Positions 1 through 7,751 are shown, numbered from the stretch's first letter. The stretch: DNA of 37,290 nucleotides from Prochlorococcus sp. AG-347-J21 (GCA_003281455.1 QCBX01000004.1:1-37290); one strand, 5' to 3'. Notes: generated by a model from the letters alone, not told the origin. Made by a program: numbers and translations.

Positions 1-1
1 T

Positions 2-3000
2 TCAGAATCAGGTTCAGCAGTTAGTTTGTCAGCTGATGGTTCAGTTGTGGCGATAGGCGCTTTTTATAACGACGGCGGTGGTAGTAATGCTGGTCATGTA
101 CGTATTTATGAAAATGACAATGGAACCTGGACAAAAATTGGAGATGATATTGATGGAGAATCTTCTTATGACTACTCAGGGCATTCAGTCAGTTTGTCGG
201 CCGATGGTTCTGTCGTCGCTATTGGTGCTAGAGGTAATGGTAGTAATGCTGGCCATGTACGTGTTTATAAAAATGTCAATGGAACTTGGACGCAAATAGC
301 TAGTGATATAGATGGAGAAGCGGCGAATGATTACTCAGGTTGGTCAGTAAGTCTTTCTAATGATGGTACTGTTGTAGCTATTGGTGCTCCTTATGACGAT
401 GACACCTCTACAGATGCTGGTCATGTTCGTATCTATCAAAATATTGGTACTACCGCACTAACCTTTACTACTGATGATACGACTGCTCCAGTCTTAAGTA
501 GTTCAACACCCGCAGACGATGCAACAGCCATAACAGAAGGCAGCAATATTGTTCTTAACTTCTCAGAAGTTGTAGATGTAGAAAGCGGCAATATCGTTAT
601 TTATAAATCATCTGATGATTCAGTTATAGAAACTATTGATGTTACTGGTAACCAGGTAACGGGATCTGGTACAACTCAAATTACAATTAATCCTACAAAT
701 AATCTTGAGTCCTCTACTGAGTATTACGTCAAGATTGATGCCGCATCATTCGATGATCCAACAGGAAATTCTTATGCGGGAATTAATGATAAAACTACTC
801 TATCTTTCACAACAGCAGATACGACCTCTCCTAATGTTTCATCTGTTTCTTCTTCTACTGCTGATGGTTCTTACAATGTTGATGATGTTATCAGTATTAC
901 AGTTACTTTCACAGAGAATGTCACTGTTGATACGACAGGTGGAACTCCAACATTAAAACTAGAAACTGGTACACCTGATAGGAACGCAAACTATTCTTCA
1001 GGTTCTGGAACTTCTACGCTTGTCTTTACCTATACCGTTAGAGAAGGAGACATTTCATCTGAACTCGACTATAAATCAACTTCGTCACTTGATTTAAATG
1101 GTGGAACGATAAAAGATGCAGCAGAAAATGATGCGACTTTAACTCTTCCTTCTCCAGGAGAAGTAGGTTCTTTAGGCAGTAATAAATCCATAATTGTTGA
1201 TACCGCTAACCCTACCTTAACTAGTGCTAGTCCTTCAGATAATTCAACAGGAATAGCCGTTTCAAGCGATATCGTCCTTACATTTTCAGAAGCCGTAGAT
1301 GTAGAAAGTGGCGATATTATTATCAAGAGAAAATCTGATAATTCTATTATTGAAACTATAGATGTTACTAGTGACCAGGTAACAGGATCTGGTACTTCCC
1401 AAATCACAATTAACCCCACTGATAATTTTGATACTTCCACAGAGTATTACATTCAAATTGAGACAACCGCTTTTGATGATATCGCTGGCAATTCATATTC
1501 AGGTATTGTGGATAGTTGGTCACAAATAGGGTCAGATATAGATGGAGAATTAGCAGGTGACGAGTCTGGTAAATCAATCAGCCTTTCTTCTGATGGAACC
1601 ACAATTGCAATCGCTGCATCTAAAAATGACAGTAATGGTACAAGTAGTGGGCATGTACGTGTTTATGAAAATGACAATGGAACCTGGACAAAAATTGGTG
1701 GAGATATAGATGGAGAAGCGGCTGAAGACCTCTCAGGTTCTTCTGTAAGCTTGTCTTCTGATGGCTCTGTTGTAGCAATTGGAGCTATAGAAAATGATGG
1801 TAATGGAGATGAAAGTGGCCATGTGCGAATTTATCAGAACATTAATAGTGATTGGGTAAAAATAGGAGATGATATCGATGGAGAAGCAGCAGGTGATCAA
1901 TCAGGATTCTCAGTTAGCCTCTCATCCGATGGTTCTGTAGTAGCTATTGGTGCCAACCAGAACGACGGTAATGGTGGTAATTCAGGCCATATACGTGTTT
2001 ATGAAAATAGCAATGGGACATGGACAAAAATAGGAGATGATATCGATGGAGAAGCAGCAGGTGACTACTCAGGATGGTCAGTAAGTCTCTCTTCCGATGG
2101 AACTATTGTTGCTATCGGAGGTGTTATTAATACTGGGGCCAATGGAGCTTCTTCAGGTCATGTTCGTATTTATGAAAATAGCAATGGGACATGGACAAAA
2201 ATTGGAGATGACATTGATGGAGAAGCTGCTGCAGACTACTCAGGCTACTCAGTAAGCTTGTCTTCTGATGGTTCTGTTGTTGCGATAGGTGCCTTTTTTA
2301 ACGACGGAAATGGTAGTAATAGTGGTCATGTTCGTATTTATGAAAATGACAATGGAACTTGGACAAAAATTGGAGATGATATAGATGGAGAGGCTAGCGG
2401 TGATCAGTCAGGTATCTCGGTAAGTCTTTCTGCTGATGGATCTACCGTCGCTATCGGCGCTCCCCAAAATGATGAGAATGGTAATGCAAGTGGTCATGTT
2501 CGTGTTTTTCAAAATACAAGCGGGACCTGGACTCAAGTTTCTGCTGACCTTGATGGAGAAGCAGCAGCTGATCAATCAGGCTATGTAGTTAGTCTTTCAG
2601 GAGATGGATCAACTGTCGCAGTTGGAGCCTATAAAAATGATGACGGTGGTACCGATGCAGGACATGTTCGTGTTTACGAAAGTACTGGTACAACAGGCCT
2701 GTCATTTACAACATTAGTGGATGGAATTGTTGAGGGGGTCGAATATTCTTCTTCATCAGGTATCTCTGGTTTAACAACTAAAGAAGGTTATTTTAATTAT
2801 TTATTAGGAGATGACGTTAGCTTCAATATCGGTAATGTTTCTCTGGGTTCTGTCTCTTCAGAAGATTTAGCTTCTGGCAACATCTTCTTACAAGATATCG
2901 CGGATGTTGAACTAACAAATCTAAACGATGAATATGTAGAAAATATGGCTGTATTCCTTCAGTCATTAGATGAAAATAATGATGCAAGTGATGGTATTAC

Positions 3001-3553
3001 AATCACAGAACAGACAAGAGATCTTCTCTCAAATGTTGATTTAGATCTAAGAACAGCTACTGAAGAGGATGTTAAAAATGTTATTAGCGAAGTTGGAGGA
3101 TCATATATCAATGAATCGCAAGCAATGATGCACGTGCAGGAAATGTTAATTAAATATACTGATCTCAAAGTTGATGATTTTGAAATTCATCAACCTGATA
3201 ATGACTTTTTAACTGAAGATTTAGTTACAAATTTGAATGACTATGATCCTATTACCGGGTTATCTTATTCAGAGGATACTCTGCGAGAAGTTGAGCCTGA
3301 TAATTCCATTACCTCTGAGGAACTAGATATAATAACTAATTATTCTCCTGAACTTCAAATTGAAGATGATGGAATTCAAGATGATCAAATTACTCGCAAG
3401 ATATTTACTAAGACCCAAGATCTCGAATTTTCTTTAAAAGGTGATATCGATGATTTTGATTTAATGAATGGTCAAAATAACAGTTCAATTAACACTTTTG
3501 ATGAAGAGCTTCTAGTTTTAAGTGAGAGTGAACCTGATCCAATTAATCTTTAA
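2..3553 (+). CDS. Giant surface/secreted beta-propeller and Ig-like repeat protein, 5' end missing
   Basis: The reading frame is open from the first bases of the window, so the true start lies upstream; the TTG at 26 is only an internal codon. Bases 2-470 encode the last blades of a propeller built on repeats of the form SVSLSxDGSVVAIGA...GHVRIYENxNGTWTKIGDDIDGEA. Bases 475-1510 encode three Ig-like domains; the first and third share DVESG and VTGSGT signatures (Big_5/SwmB-like). Bases 1513-2710 encode seven consecutive repeats of about 56 residues, as expected for a seven-bladed, integrin-alpha-like propeller. The tail (2711-3553) begins with a module of the type EGVEYSSSSGISGLTTKEGYF found at the ends of large bacterial surface proteins, then becomes Asp/Glu-rich. 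No membrane anchor is visible, so secretion, perhaps by a type I system, is inference. Base composition is clearly more G+C-rich than the neighbouring genes, which fits horizontal origin or repeat-driven bias. Confidence 0.9.
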   Translation, partial: SESGSAVSLSADGSVVAIGAFYNDGGGSNAGHVRIYENDNGTWTKIGDDIDGESSYDYSGHSVSLSADGSVVAIGARGNGSNAGHVRVYKNVNGTWTQIASDIDGEAANDYSGWSVSLSNDGTVVAIGAPYDDDTSTDAGHVRIYQNIGTTALTFTTDDTTAPVLSSSTPADDATAITEGSNIVLNFSEVVDVESGNIVIYKSSDDSVIETIDVTGNQVTGSGTTQITINPTNNLESSTEYYVKIDAASFDDPTGNSYAGINDKTTLSFTTADTTSPNVSSVSSSTADGSYNVDDVISITVTFTENVTVDTTGGTPTLKLETGTPDRNANYSSGSGTSTLVFTYTVREGDISSELDYKSTSSLDLNGGTIKDAAENDATLTLPSPGEVGSLGSNKSIIVDTANPTLTSASPSDNSTGIAVSSDIVLTFSEAVDVESGDIIIKRKSDNSIIETIDVTSDQVTGSGTSQITINPTDNFDTSTEYYIQIETTAFDDIAGNSYSGIVDSWSQIGSDIDGELAGDESGKSISLSSDGTTIAIAASKNDSNGTSSGHVRVYENDNGTWTKIGGDIDGEAAEDLSGSSVSLSSDGSVVAIGAIENDGNGDESGHVRIYQNINSDWVKIGDDIDGEAAGDQSGFSVSLSSDGSVVAIGANQNDGNGGNSGHIRVYENSNGTWTKIGDDIDGEAAGDYSGWSVSLSSDGTIVAIGGVINTGANGASSGHVRIYENSNGTWTKIGDDIDGEAAADYSGYSVSLSSDGSVVAIGAFFNDGNGSNSGHVRIYENDNGTWTKIGDDIDGEASGDQSGISVSLSADGSTVAIGAPQNDENGNASGHVRVFQNTSGTWTQVSADLDGEAAADQSGYVVSLSGDGSTVAVGAYKNDDGGTDAGHVRVYESTGTTGLSFTTLVDGIVEGVEYSSSSGISGLTTKEGYFNYLLGDDVSFNIGNVSLGSVSSEDLASGNIFLQDIADVELTNLNDEYVENMAVFLQSLDENNDASDGITITEQTRDLLSNVDLDLRTATEEDVKNVISEVGGSYINESQAMMHVQEMLIKYTDLKVDDFEIHQPDNDFLTEDLVTNLNDYDPITGLSYSEDTLREVEPDNSITSEELDIITNYSPELQIEDDGIQDDQITRKIFTKTQDLEFSLKGDIDDFDLMNGQNNSSINTFDEELLVLSESEPDPINL

Positions 3554-3720
3554 AGTTCTCAATTTATAATCATCCTATTTCTTTTATAATGTTTGTAATT
3601 CAATATTTAATTGAATAAATTATTTGCATTAGATTAATCTCAAATTTTTAGCAAAGTTCGAGCAGAAATTTATCAATACTTTTAATCATATAATCTATTT
3701 TTTATTAGCCATATTCTTCA

Positions 3721-3846
3721 TCATCCATCTAACCTATCTGCGTATTCTCTTAAAATTTCAGCCATTTTTTGTGGTGGAATTTCTTGTTGATATTCCTTAC
3801 ATAAATCAAAAAATTTTTCTAAGAAATCTTTCATTGAAGAGGACAT
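3721..3846 (-). CDS. Small acidic helical protein, 41 aa
   Basis: An ATG-to-TGA frame of 41 codons reads MSSSMKDFLEKFF, then LCKEYQQEIPPQKMAEILREYADRL. The pattern is amphipathic-helical with no membrane segment. It lies just downstream of the 4205-to-3857 run of tiny genes on the same strand, separated by only 10 bases from the gene at 3857, so it may be its last member. The protein-like composition in a very AT-rich stretch supports a real gene. Function unknown. Confidence 0.6.
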   Translation of the reverse strand: MSSSMKDFLEKFFDLCKEYQQEIPPQKMAEILREYADRLDG

Positions 3847-3856
3847 AAAAATTAAA

Positions 3857-3952
3857 TTAGCGTTTCATTTTAAAAGTAATGTAGGCAAACCCACCAAGCA
3901 ATAAAAGACTTATCACTCCATAAGTAATTGCTATGCCATACATGTGCGTCAT
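3857..3952 (-). CDS. Single-span membrane microprotein, 31 aa
   Basis: This 31-codon frame has a central hydrophobic segment (about residues 6-27, with SLLLLGGFAYI) ending in a basic tail MKR. Its ATG overlaps the stop of the preceding gene by four bases (ATGA), the usual sign of translational coupling. It belongs to a run of small genes read leftward from 4264. Its size and topology resemble small subunits of membrane complexes, but no specific family is recognised. Confidence 0.6.
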   Translation of the reverse strand: MTHMYGIAITYGVISLLLLGGFAYITFKMKR

Positions 3953-4089
3953 TTATTTATGAAGATATAAGCGGAATATAAATAAACTAAGAAAACTCCG
4001 ATAGCTATAAAACTTCCATAAATAAAAAAGTTCCAAATTTTAGTTAATTTAGGTTTTTTAAATTCTTTTTCGCTTTCTTTAGTAATCAT
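3949..4089 (-). CDS. Single-span membrane microprotein, 46 aa
   Basis: Residues 1-18 are charged and basic (KESEKEFKKPKLTK), followed by one hydrophobic segment at about residues 20-44 (FFIYGSFIAIGVFLVYLY). The predicted topology is a cytoplasmic N-terminus with one membrane span. It overlaps the gene downstream (3952) and the gene upstream (4086) by ATGA junctions, so the set is probably one transcript. Function unknown. Confidence 0.65.
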   Translation of the reverse strand: MITKESEKEFKKPKLTKIWNFFIYGSFIAIGVFLVYLYSAYIFINK

Positions 4090-4205
4090 TTAGTCTCTTT
4101 TTCTTTTTTTCTAGCAGCGTTACCTTTTGCTCTTAACACAAGTGTTATTGTGATGGCAGTACTTAGAATTACAGCATCAATTAAAAGGTGAGGGGAAATA
4201 ATCAT
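4086..4205 (-). CDS. Small membrane protein with basic tail, 39 aa
   Basis: The first 24 residues are hydrophobic (PHLLIDAVILSTAITITLVL) and the last 15 strongly basic (RAKGNAARKKEKETK), a typical single-span, positive-inside arrangement with the tail in the cytoplasm. The stop overlaps the ATG of the next gene (ATGA) and its own ATG overlaps the stop of the possible 19-residue frame upstream. No family recognised. Confidence 0.6.
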   Translation of the reverse strand: MIISPHLLIDAVILSTAITITLVLRAKGNAARKKEKETK

Positions 4206-4264
4206 TAGCCTATAAGAGAAATAAGAAGAGTAATTATTTTCTCAGCTATAAATCTTTTATCCAT
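4205..4264 (-). CDS. Possible 19-residue leader or microprotein
   Basis: A very short frame (MDKRFIAEKIITLLISLIG) ends in TAATG, sharing bases with the start of the gene at 4205. It could be a leader peptide that couples translation into the downstream small genes. No clear ribosome binding site is seen and the length alone gives little support, so this is tentative. Confidence 0.3.
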   Translation of the reverse strand: MDKRFIAEKIITLLISLIG

Positions 4265-4340
4265 TAATTAAAAGAGGAGCGGGGGCATATGTCTTCCCCA
4301 GTTTAGATCGATGATCAACCAAATAAATATTTTAGCGAAG

Positions 4341-4361
4341 AAGGGGCTAAAAGTAGCCCCT
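4341..4361. repeat. Short G+C-rich hairpin
   Basis: The arms AGGGGCT (4342-4348) and AGCCCCT (4355-4361) form a perfect 7-bp stem with a 6-base loop in an otherwise AT-rich gap between 4265 and 4457. Neither side carries a clear T-tract, so it is not a convincing terminator. It may be part of a leader or small RNA. The rest of this gap shows nothing else I can name. Confidence 0.5.
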
Positions 4362-4457
4362 CTTGGTGAAACTCTTCCAAAGAAACACCATTAATAATTT
4401 TACTTTGAAAGATGCAAAGTTTAACAAATTAGCAACATTAAAATTAAAGTTGGAACT

Positions 4458-4667
4458 TTAAGCGACTTTTTTAAAAGGATTTATATTCTTAAAAAAATTA
4501 TTATTTTTGTGTTCGCTTATTTTTCTATATCTTTGATTTATCTCATAGATATATTTCCTGGCTTTTTTGTCACTTTCAATTTTCTGTTTTCTAAGACGCA
4601 AAGTTCTTAATTCTTCAATTGTCATGAGGCTATCTTCTTCGTGGGAATTGAAATAATCAAATTGCAT
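4458..4667 (-). CDS. Small basic charged protein, 69 aa
   Basis: The protein is rich in Lys, Arg and Glu with a likely long helix from about residue 14 to 55 (MTIEELRTLRLRKQKIESD) and no membrane segment. The charge pattern would suit nucleic-acid or ribosome binding, but that is only inference. It starts at ATG 4667 (MQFDYFNSHEEDS). The ATG at codon 15 is an alternative start. No known family recognised. Confidence 0.65.
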   Translation of the reverse strand: MQFDYFNSHEEDSLMTIEELRTLRLRKQKIESDKKARKYIYEINQRYRKISEHKNNNFFKNINPFKKVA

Positions 4668-4733
4668 TAGTTGAAGAAATCAAGTTTTTTCCTTAAGTGA
4701 TAGGTTAACAATCTCATAGTTTTTGGCAATAGA

Positions 4734-4773
4734 GATAATTAACCAACTTATTTAAAAAAGTAGGTTAATTATC
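4734..4773. repeat. Long inverted repeat, 11 bp perfect plus inner 4 bp
   Basis: GATAATTAACC (4734-4744) is mirrored exactly by GGTTAATTATC (4763-4773). Inside, one mismatch is followed by ACTT/AAGT pairing (4746-4749 with 4758-4761), leaving an 8-base loop. No T-tract follows on either strand, so it does not look like an intrinsic terminator. A related half-site AGGTTAA recurs near 4702. Confidence 0.75.
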
Positions 4774-4826
4774 AGTGAACTATGAACTTTAATTTAAGTC
4801 CTAGCAATAAATAATTTTTTCTAAAG

Positions 4827-4946
4827 TCAAGAAAAATGCTTGATTGAATTAGATGGAACTTCAACTTTTACTAGTGATTCGCCGTAATGTGATAGAGCTG
4901 ATCTCATTAACAACCAGTAAAAAAAGTTAACTAAAGCTTTCTCCAC
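4827..4946 (-). CDS. Possible small protein, 39 aa, GTG start
   Basis: From GTG at 4946 the frame reads MEKALVNFFYWLLMRSAL and continues SHYGESLVKVEVPSNSIKHFS to a TGA stop. The composition is protein-like (hydrophobic helix followed by a polar segment), unlike random AT-rich sequence. An internal ATG at codon 14 is an alternative start. It stands alone in the 4668-5336 gap, with no visible ribosome binding site, so confidence is limited. Confidence 0.4.
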   Translation of the reverse strand: MEKALVNFFYWLLMRSALSHYGESLVKVEVPSNSIKHFS

Positions 4947-5336
4947 AAGGATTTAGCAACTAATCCAATTAACCTAACGATTTCTGTAATAGCAATATAC
5001 AAATTAAATTTATTAATTAATCAAAATATTTATATCAAAAGACTATTTATTAATACCTATTAGAAACTGGAGGTGGAGCACTAAATCCTGTTGAAATATT
5101 AATTTTAATAAGTTTCCAAATTATTTTTTTTGTATCTATATGTTACCAAACTTTAGTTATACCAGTAGATTCAGTATTTTTGCTTATTGATATATGTAGT
5201 CTAAGAATAATATTATTACCATTGCCAAAGAATGTTTAATTTTGAAAAATTTTATTAAATTTCTGAAATCATTGAAGAGAAGAAGTGATGTTTTTATCAT
5301 AGAGACTCAATTAAAACTTATATTAGAAAATTGATA

Positions 5337-5483
5337 ATGGGATTAACACATTGCCCGATTTGTGTAGTCCTAGCATTTACATACATATGCATTGGAGTTA
5401 CACGCAGCTGTATGTTCTTTTTTCTTTTTAAGGAGTTTATTAAAGAAGAATTTAAGTTTAGATATAAGTTTGGTTTCGCTTAA
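5337..5483 (+). CDS. Possible Cys-containing membrane microprotein, 48 aa
   Basis: The frame begins MGLTHCPICVVLAFTYICIG, a hydrophobic segment with a CPIC pair and two further Cys (at about 18 and 25), and ends with a basic region KEEFKFRYKFGFA. It stops four bases before the -35 box of the promoter at 5487. There is no clear ribosome binding site. It may be a real membrane microprotein; no family is recognised. Confidence 0.4.
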   Translation: MGLTHCPICVVLAFTYICIGVTRSCMFFFLFKEFIKEEFKFRYKFGFA

Positions 5484-5486
5484 GGG

Positions 5487-5515
5487 TTGACAGCTAAGTA
5501 TAAATACTTTATAAA
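5487..5515 (+). promoter_or_regulatory. Near-consensus sigma-70 promoter with internal palindrome
   Basis: TTGACA (5487-5492), a 17-base spacer and TATAAA (5510-5515) match the consensus closely. The spacer contains the perfect palindrome AAGTATAAATACTT (5496-5509), in the position where a repressor would block RNA polymerase. Expected transcription start is about 5522, seven bases before the ATG of the frame at 5529. Confidence 0.65.
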
Positions 5516-5528
5516 TGGGATGTAGTAA

Positions 5529-5663
5529 ATGCTACAAAATCGTCCGATCTACCACTTGATAGACCGCAGTACGACTCAAGCCATAGGACGGGGACTTGAG
5601 CAAGCTCAGGAGCTGCATCATGGTAAACATGTATTTCAATGGCAAGTCATTCGTATATTGTAA
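5529..5663 (+). CDS. Small G+C-rich gene, 44 aa, or structured RNA
   Basis: The frame reads MLQNRPIYHLIDRSTTQAIG and continues with RGLEQAQELHHGKHVFQWQVIRIL. Its base composition (near half G+C) stands far above the AT-rich flanks. It sits directly behind the promoter at 5487 and would have almost no leader. The same bases also fold well: CTCAAG pairs with CTTGAG around 5575-5605 and GTAG/CTAC flanks the start codon, so a non-coding RNA is a serious alternative. As a protein it is soluble, with His- and Gln-rich helical character, and no known family is recognised. The composition suggests import from a higher-G+C cyanobacterium or phage. Confidence 0.5.
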   Translation: MLQNRPIYHLIDRSTTQAIGRGLEQAQELHHGKHVFQWQVIRIL

Positions 5664-6269
5664 GAAGCAAGTAGAAAAAACAATTAAGCTTAGATATAGA
5701 GGCTCTAGTTACTTGAGATAATTTTTTAAATCCTTCATTTAATTAAATTATTTATTAAGTACTATAAAAAATTTACTAATTCTACTTTTGTAATACTAGA
5801 TAAGAAAATAAAGACAAAAAATTACTAAAAAAGAAATCTTAATATAGATAACTTTTCCAGAATAAAGTGAAAGAATCAACAAACTTCCTATGAATTCAAT
5901 AATCAATTTTGAAATTAGTTGTCTTTATAAATTGGTACATTAATATCTTTGCTACTAATTACTAAAGAGAATCATTTTACGAATCCCATTAGACCTATTT
6001 CTAATGAATATTTGTATTTTTTTATAGACTTATTGATTAGAAGAGAAATTCAACTTAGGAAAGCTAGATAAATCAATTTCCCATAAATTAGTTTTAAATG
6101 GGATAGGCCTAAAATCAGGTTATATAGAATCCGGTATTTTTTATACTTTATAAGTAAAACTTATGGTAGGAATAGTTTTTGCCTATTTTAGAAATTATCC
6201 TTTCGTATATCTTGTAACTAGAAACTAATCATAAAATGATTAATTTGTAATCAAATATATAAAGTAATT
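5664..6269. other. AT-rich gap without recognisable genes
   Basis: About 600 bases with frequent stops in all frames that I read. I see no tRNA-like fold, terminator or repeat array here. It may be decayed sequence or spacer of a variable region. Confidence 0.5.
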
Positions 6270-6326
6270 ATGCAACCAATTTCTGAAGAACTTTATAAAA
6301 AAATAATTGATAGTTCAAAAAAATGA
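6270..6326 (+). CDS. Possible 18-residue peptide coupled to the next frame
   Basis: MQPISEELYKKIIDSSKK is charged and helical. Its TGA overlaps the ATG of the frame at 6323 by ATGA. The overlap and the amphipathic composition are the only support; it may be an upstream leader peptide. Confidence 0.3.
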   Translation: MQPISEELYKKIIDSSKK

Positions 6327-6397
6327 GAAAGTTATTGATTGCTCTATTAGCTTTAAATATAGGTGTAAGTCTATCCAAAGTTTATATTTTCACTTAA
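6323..6397 (+). CDS. Possible 24-residue hydrophobic peptide
   Basis: MRKLLIALLALNIGVSLSKV looks like a cleaved signal peptide or a single membrane span, with a basic N-terminus and a hydrophobic core. It is coupled to the preceding frame by ATGA. It could also be the start of a gene whose remainder has been lost, since the frame stops immediately after the signal-like part. Confidence 0.3.
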   Translation: MRKLLIALLALNIGVSLSKVYIFT

Positions 6398-6462
6398 ATA
6401 ATAAAAATAATCAGCTGAATAGGCTATGAAATCCTGTGGATTTTTTTATTTGTTATGGATCT

Positions 6463-6552
6463 TCAATTTATAAAATAAATAATTAAACCAATAAAGGAAC
6501 TACCTAAAAGTATTAAGACCATTAATAGCGAGATTAATTTTGCTAATCCCAT
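6463..6552 (-). CDS. Membrane microprotein, 29 aa
   Basis: MGLAKLISLLMVLILLGSSF continues with IGLIIYFIN, a single hydrophobic span almost from end to end. The ATG lies inside the last codons of the SnoaL-like gene at 6543 (overlap of 10 bases), which argues for translational coupling to it. No family recognised. Confidence 0.5.
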   Translation of the reverse strand: MGLAKLISLLMVLILLGSSFIGLIIYFIN

Positions 6553-6929
6553 AGAGATATATCCGAATTTCCTGTTGACCTTTGCATCCAATGAATTTTC
6601 CAAACATTATTTACTTTTTTAAAAATAGAAGTAACTGTTGGCAAGTCATCATTAGGTGTCCCTTTGTAAGTAAATTTTGAACTTAGTGTAAAAATGCACA
6701 TTACTATTTTTTCACTTAAAAATTCTAATCGATGTATTTGAGTAATCTCTGCCTTTTCTTGAACCACATCACCAGAAATCATTTGTTTAAATCCTTCTGC
6801 ATCTATAGGATTACCACTTGGTCTTATGAATAAAAACTCTGAAGTAGCATTATTAACAAAAAAGGAAGCCATTTTTTCTGGATTTGCAAACTCATTTAGT
6901 AATGCAAGTATTGTTTCTTTATCAGCCAT
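6543..6929 (-). CDS. SnoaL/NTF2-like (DUF4440-type) protein, 128 aa
   Basis: From ATG 6929 the protein reads MADKETILALLNEFANPEKM, then FFVNNATSEFLFIRPSGNPID and a C-terminal VTSIFKKVNNVWKIHWMQRS. Helix, cone of strands and the final VWKIHWMQ strand match the NTF2-like fold of SnoaL/DUF4440 proteins, which bind small ligands or have varied enzymatic roles. A start at 6968 would add 13 residues (MDLNCKVQTYPFF); the shorter form fits the family better. It is followed by the coupled membrane microprotein at 6463. Substrate cannot be told from sequence. Confidence 0.75.
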   Translation of the reverse strand: MADKETILALLNEFANPEKMASFFVNNATSEFLFIRPSGNPIDAEGFKQMISGDVVQEKAEITQIHRLEFLSEKIVMCIFTLSSKFTYKGTPNDDLPTVTSIFKKVNNVWKIHWMQRSTGNSDISLWD

Positions 6930-6996
6930 AAAAAAGGGATACGTTTGTACCTTGCAGTTTAGATCCACTATTTCAACTATTCAACTTTTTATTGGG

Positions 6997-7176
6997 ATGA
7001 TTAAAAAAAAATTCGTTAGACTAATTAGAATTATTAAATTTGTAATGCAAGCTATAGTAGATTATCTAAACAAACTATTGCCTATTGGCAAGAAGTTCAA
7101 AAGATATTTGCCCTTTTTTATTGGATTTAAATTACTGACATTTACTGGCTTTCTTACTTATATGATGAACCGGTAG
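6997..7176 (+). CDS. Small basic membrane protein, 59 aa
   Basis: From ATG 6997 the frame reads MIKKKFVRLIRIIKFVMQAI, then a basic stretch PIGKKFKRYLPFF and a hydrophobic end FKLLTFTGFLTYMMNR. A GGG just upstream could serve as a weak ribosome binding site. The frame is open further upstream, but that part overlaps the SnoaL-like gene on the other strand, so the shorter start was chosen. Highly cationic and membrane-seeking; function unknown. Confidence 0.5.
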   Translation: MIKKKFVRLIRIIKFVMQAIVDYLNKLLPIGKKFKRYLPFFIGFKLLTFTGFLTYMMNR

Positions 7177-7290
7177 ATGATATTACCTTTAAATTAAATC
7201 TCATTATATTGGCTCCTAATAATTTTTTATCCAATCTATAATATTGAGTCTAGATTTAATTCACATTAATAATAAGATAAAGTAAAACTT

Positions 7291-7485
7291 GTGAACAAAA
7301 AAGAACGAACAAAAAGATTCAAGTCTATGTCTAGTAGTGAAAGACAGGCATTGATCTTAAAGAAAATGAAAGATAAAGGATTAGAAGTAGGGAGCGGAAT
7401 TCCTAATAAAAAATATGATAGTAAAGAGGTTTATGAATTAATTCATATTGCTAATTGCTTCCCAGAATTAAGAGAAAAAAACTAA
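7291..7485 (+). CDS. Small Lys-rich soluble protein, 64 aa
   Basis: Starts with GTG (MNKKERTKRFKSMSSSERQ), has a helical charged N-terminal half (LILKKMKDKGLEVGSGI) and ends YELIHIANCFPELREKN. No membrane segment. The composition suggests a real, cytoplasmic protein. I do not recognise a family. Confidence 0.6.
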   Translation: MNKKERTKRFKSMSSSERQALILKKMKDKGLEVGSGIPNKKYDSKEVYELIHIANCFPELREKN

Positions 7486-7751
7486 AAAAATTATGTCTAC
7501 AAATTTTTAATATCCTTTTATATTTTTTCTTTTTTTTAAAGATATATTTTTTCATGGCTCTATTATTAAAAAAAAAAATCTTCTTGTATAAATAAATAAT
7601 GAGTTTTTAAAAATTTAAGAATTTCCCTCTAAAACTTTAATTTAAATTTAAAGAAGTATTTTTGTTAATTGAAATTTTAAAAAAGAATTTAAAGCACTTT
7701 TTGAATTGTCTTTTGAATTTTATGCAATAATTAAATTAACTTTAAATAAAG

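Noticed and set aside
1069..1440. Minus-strand open frame of 123 codons inside the surface-protein gene
   Set aside because: It lies wholly antisense to a well supported repeat protein, and repeats tend to keep the opposite frame open.
2..2710. Regularly spaced repeats suggesting a CRISPR array
   Set aside because: The repeats are in-frame protein repeats of about 168 bases with degenerate sequence, not short exact repeats with unique spacers.
3598..3616. ATTCAAT/ATTGAAT hairpin after the surface-protein gene as a terminator
   Set aside because: The stem is entirely AT-rich apart from one pair and no T-tract follows, so chance is likely.
5054..5236. Open plus-strand frame of about 60 codons (containing LETGGGALNPVEIL)
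   Set aside because: It lacks ATG, GTG or a well-placed TTG start near its beginning and follows directly on a stop; it may be a remnant of a gene but there is no second line of evidence.
5496..5509. AAGTATAAATACTT as an NtcA site
   Set aside because: NtcA needs GTA-N8-TAC; here only four bases separate GTA and TAC.
6826..6996. N-terminal extension of the membrane protein at 6997
   Set aside because: It is antisense to the SnoaL-like gene and its sequence looks unconvincing; the internal ATG gives a more sensible protein.
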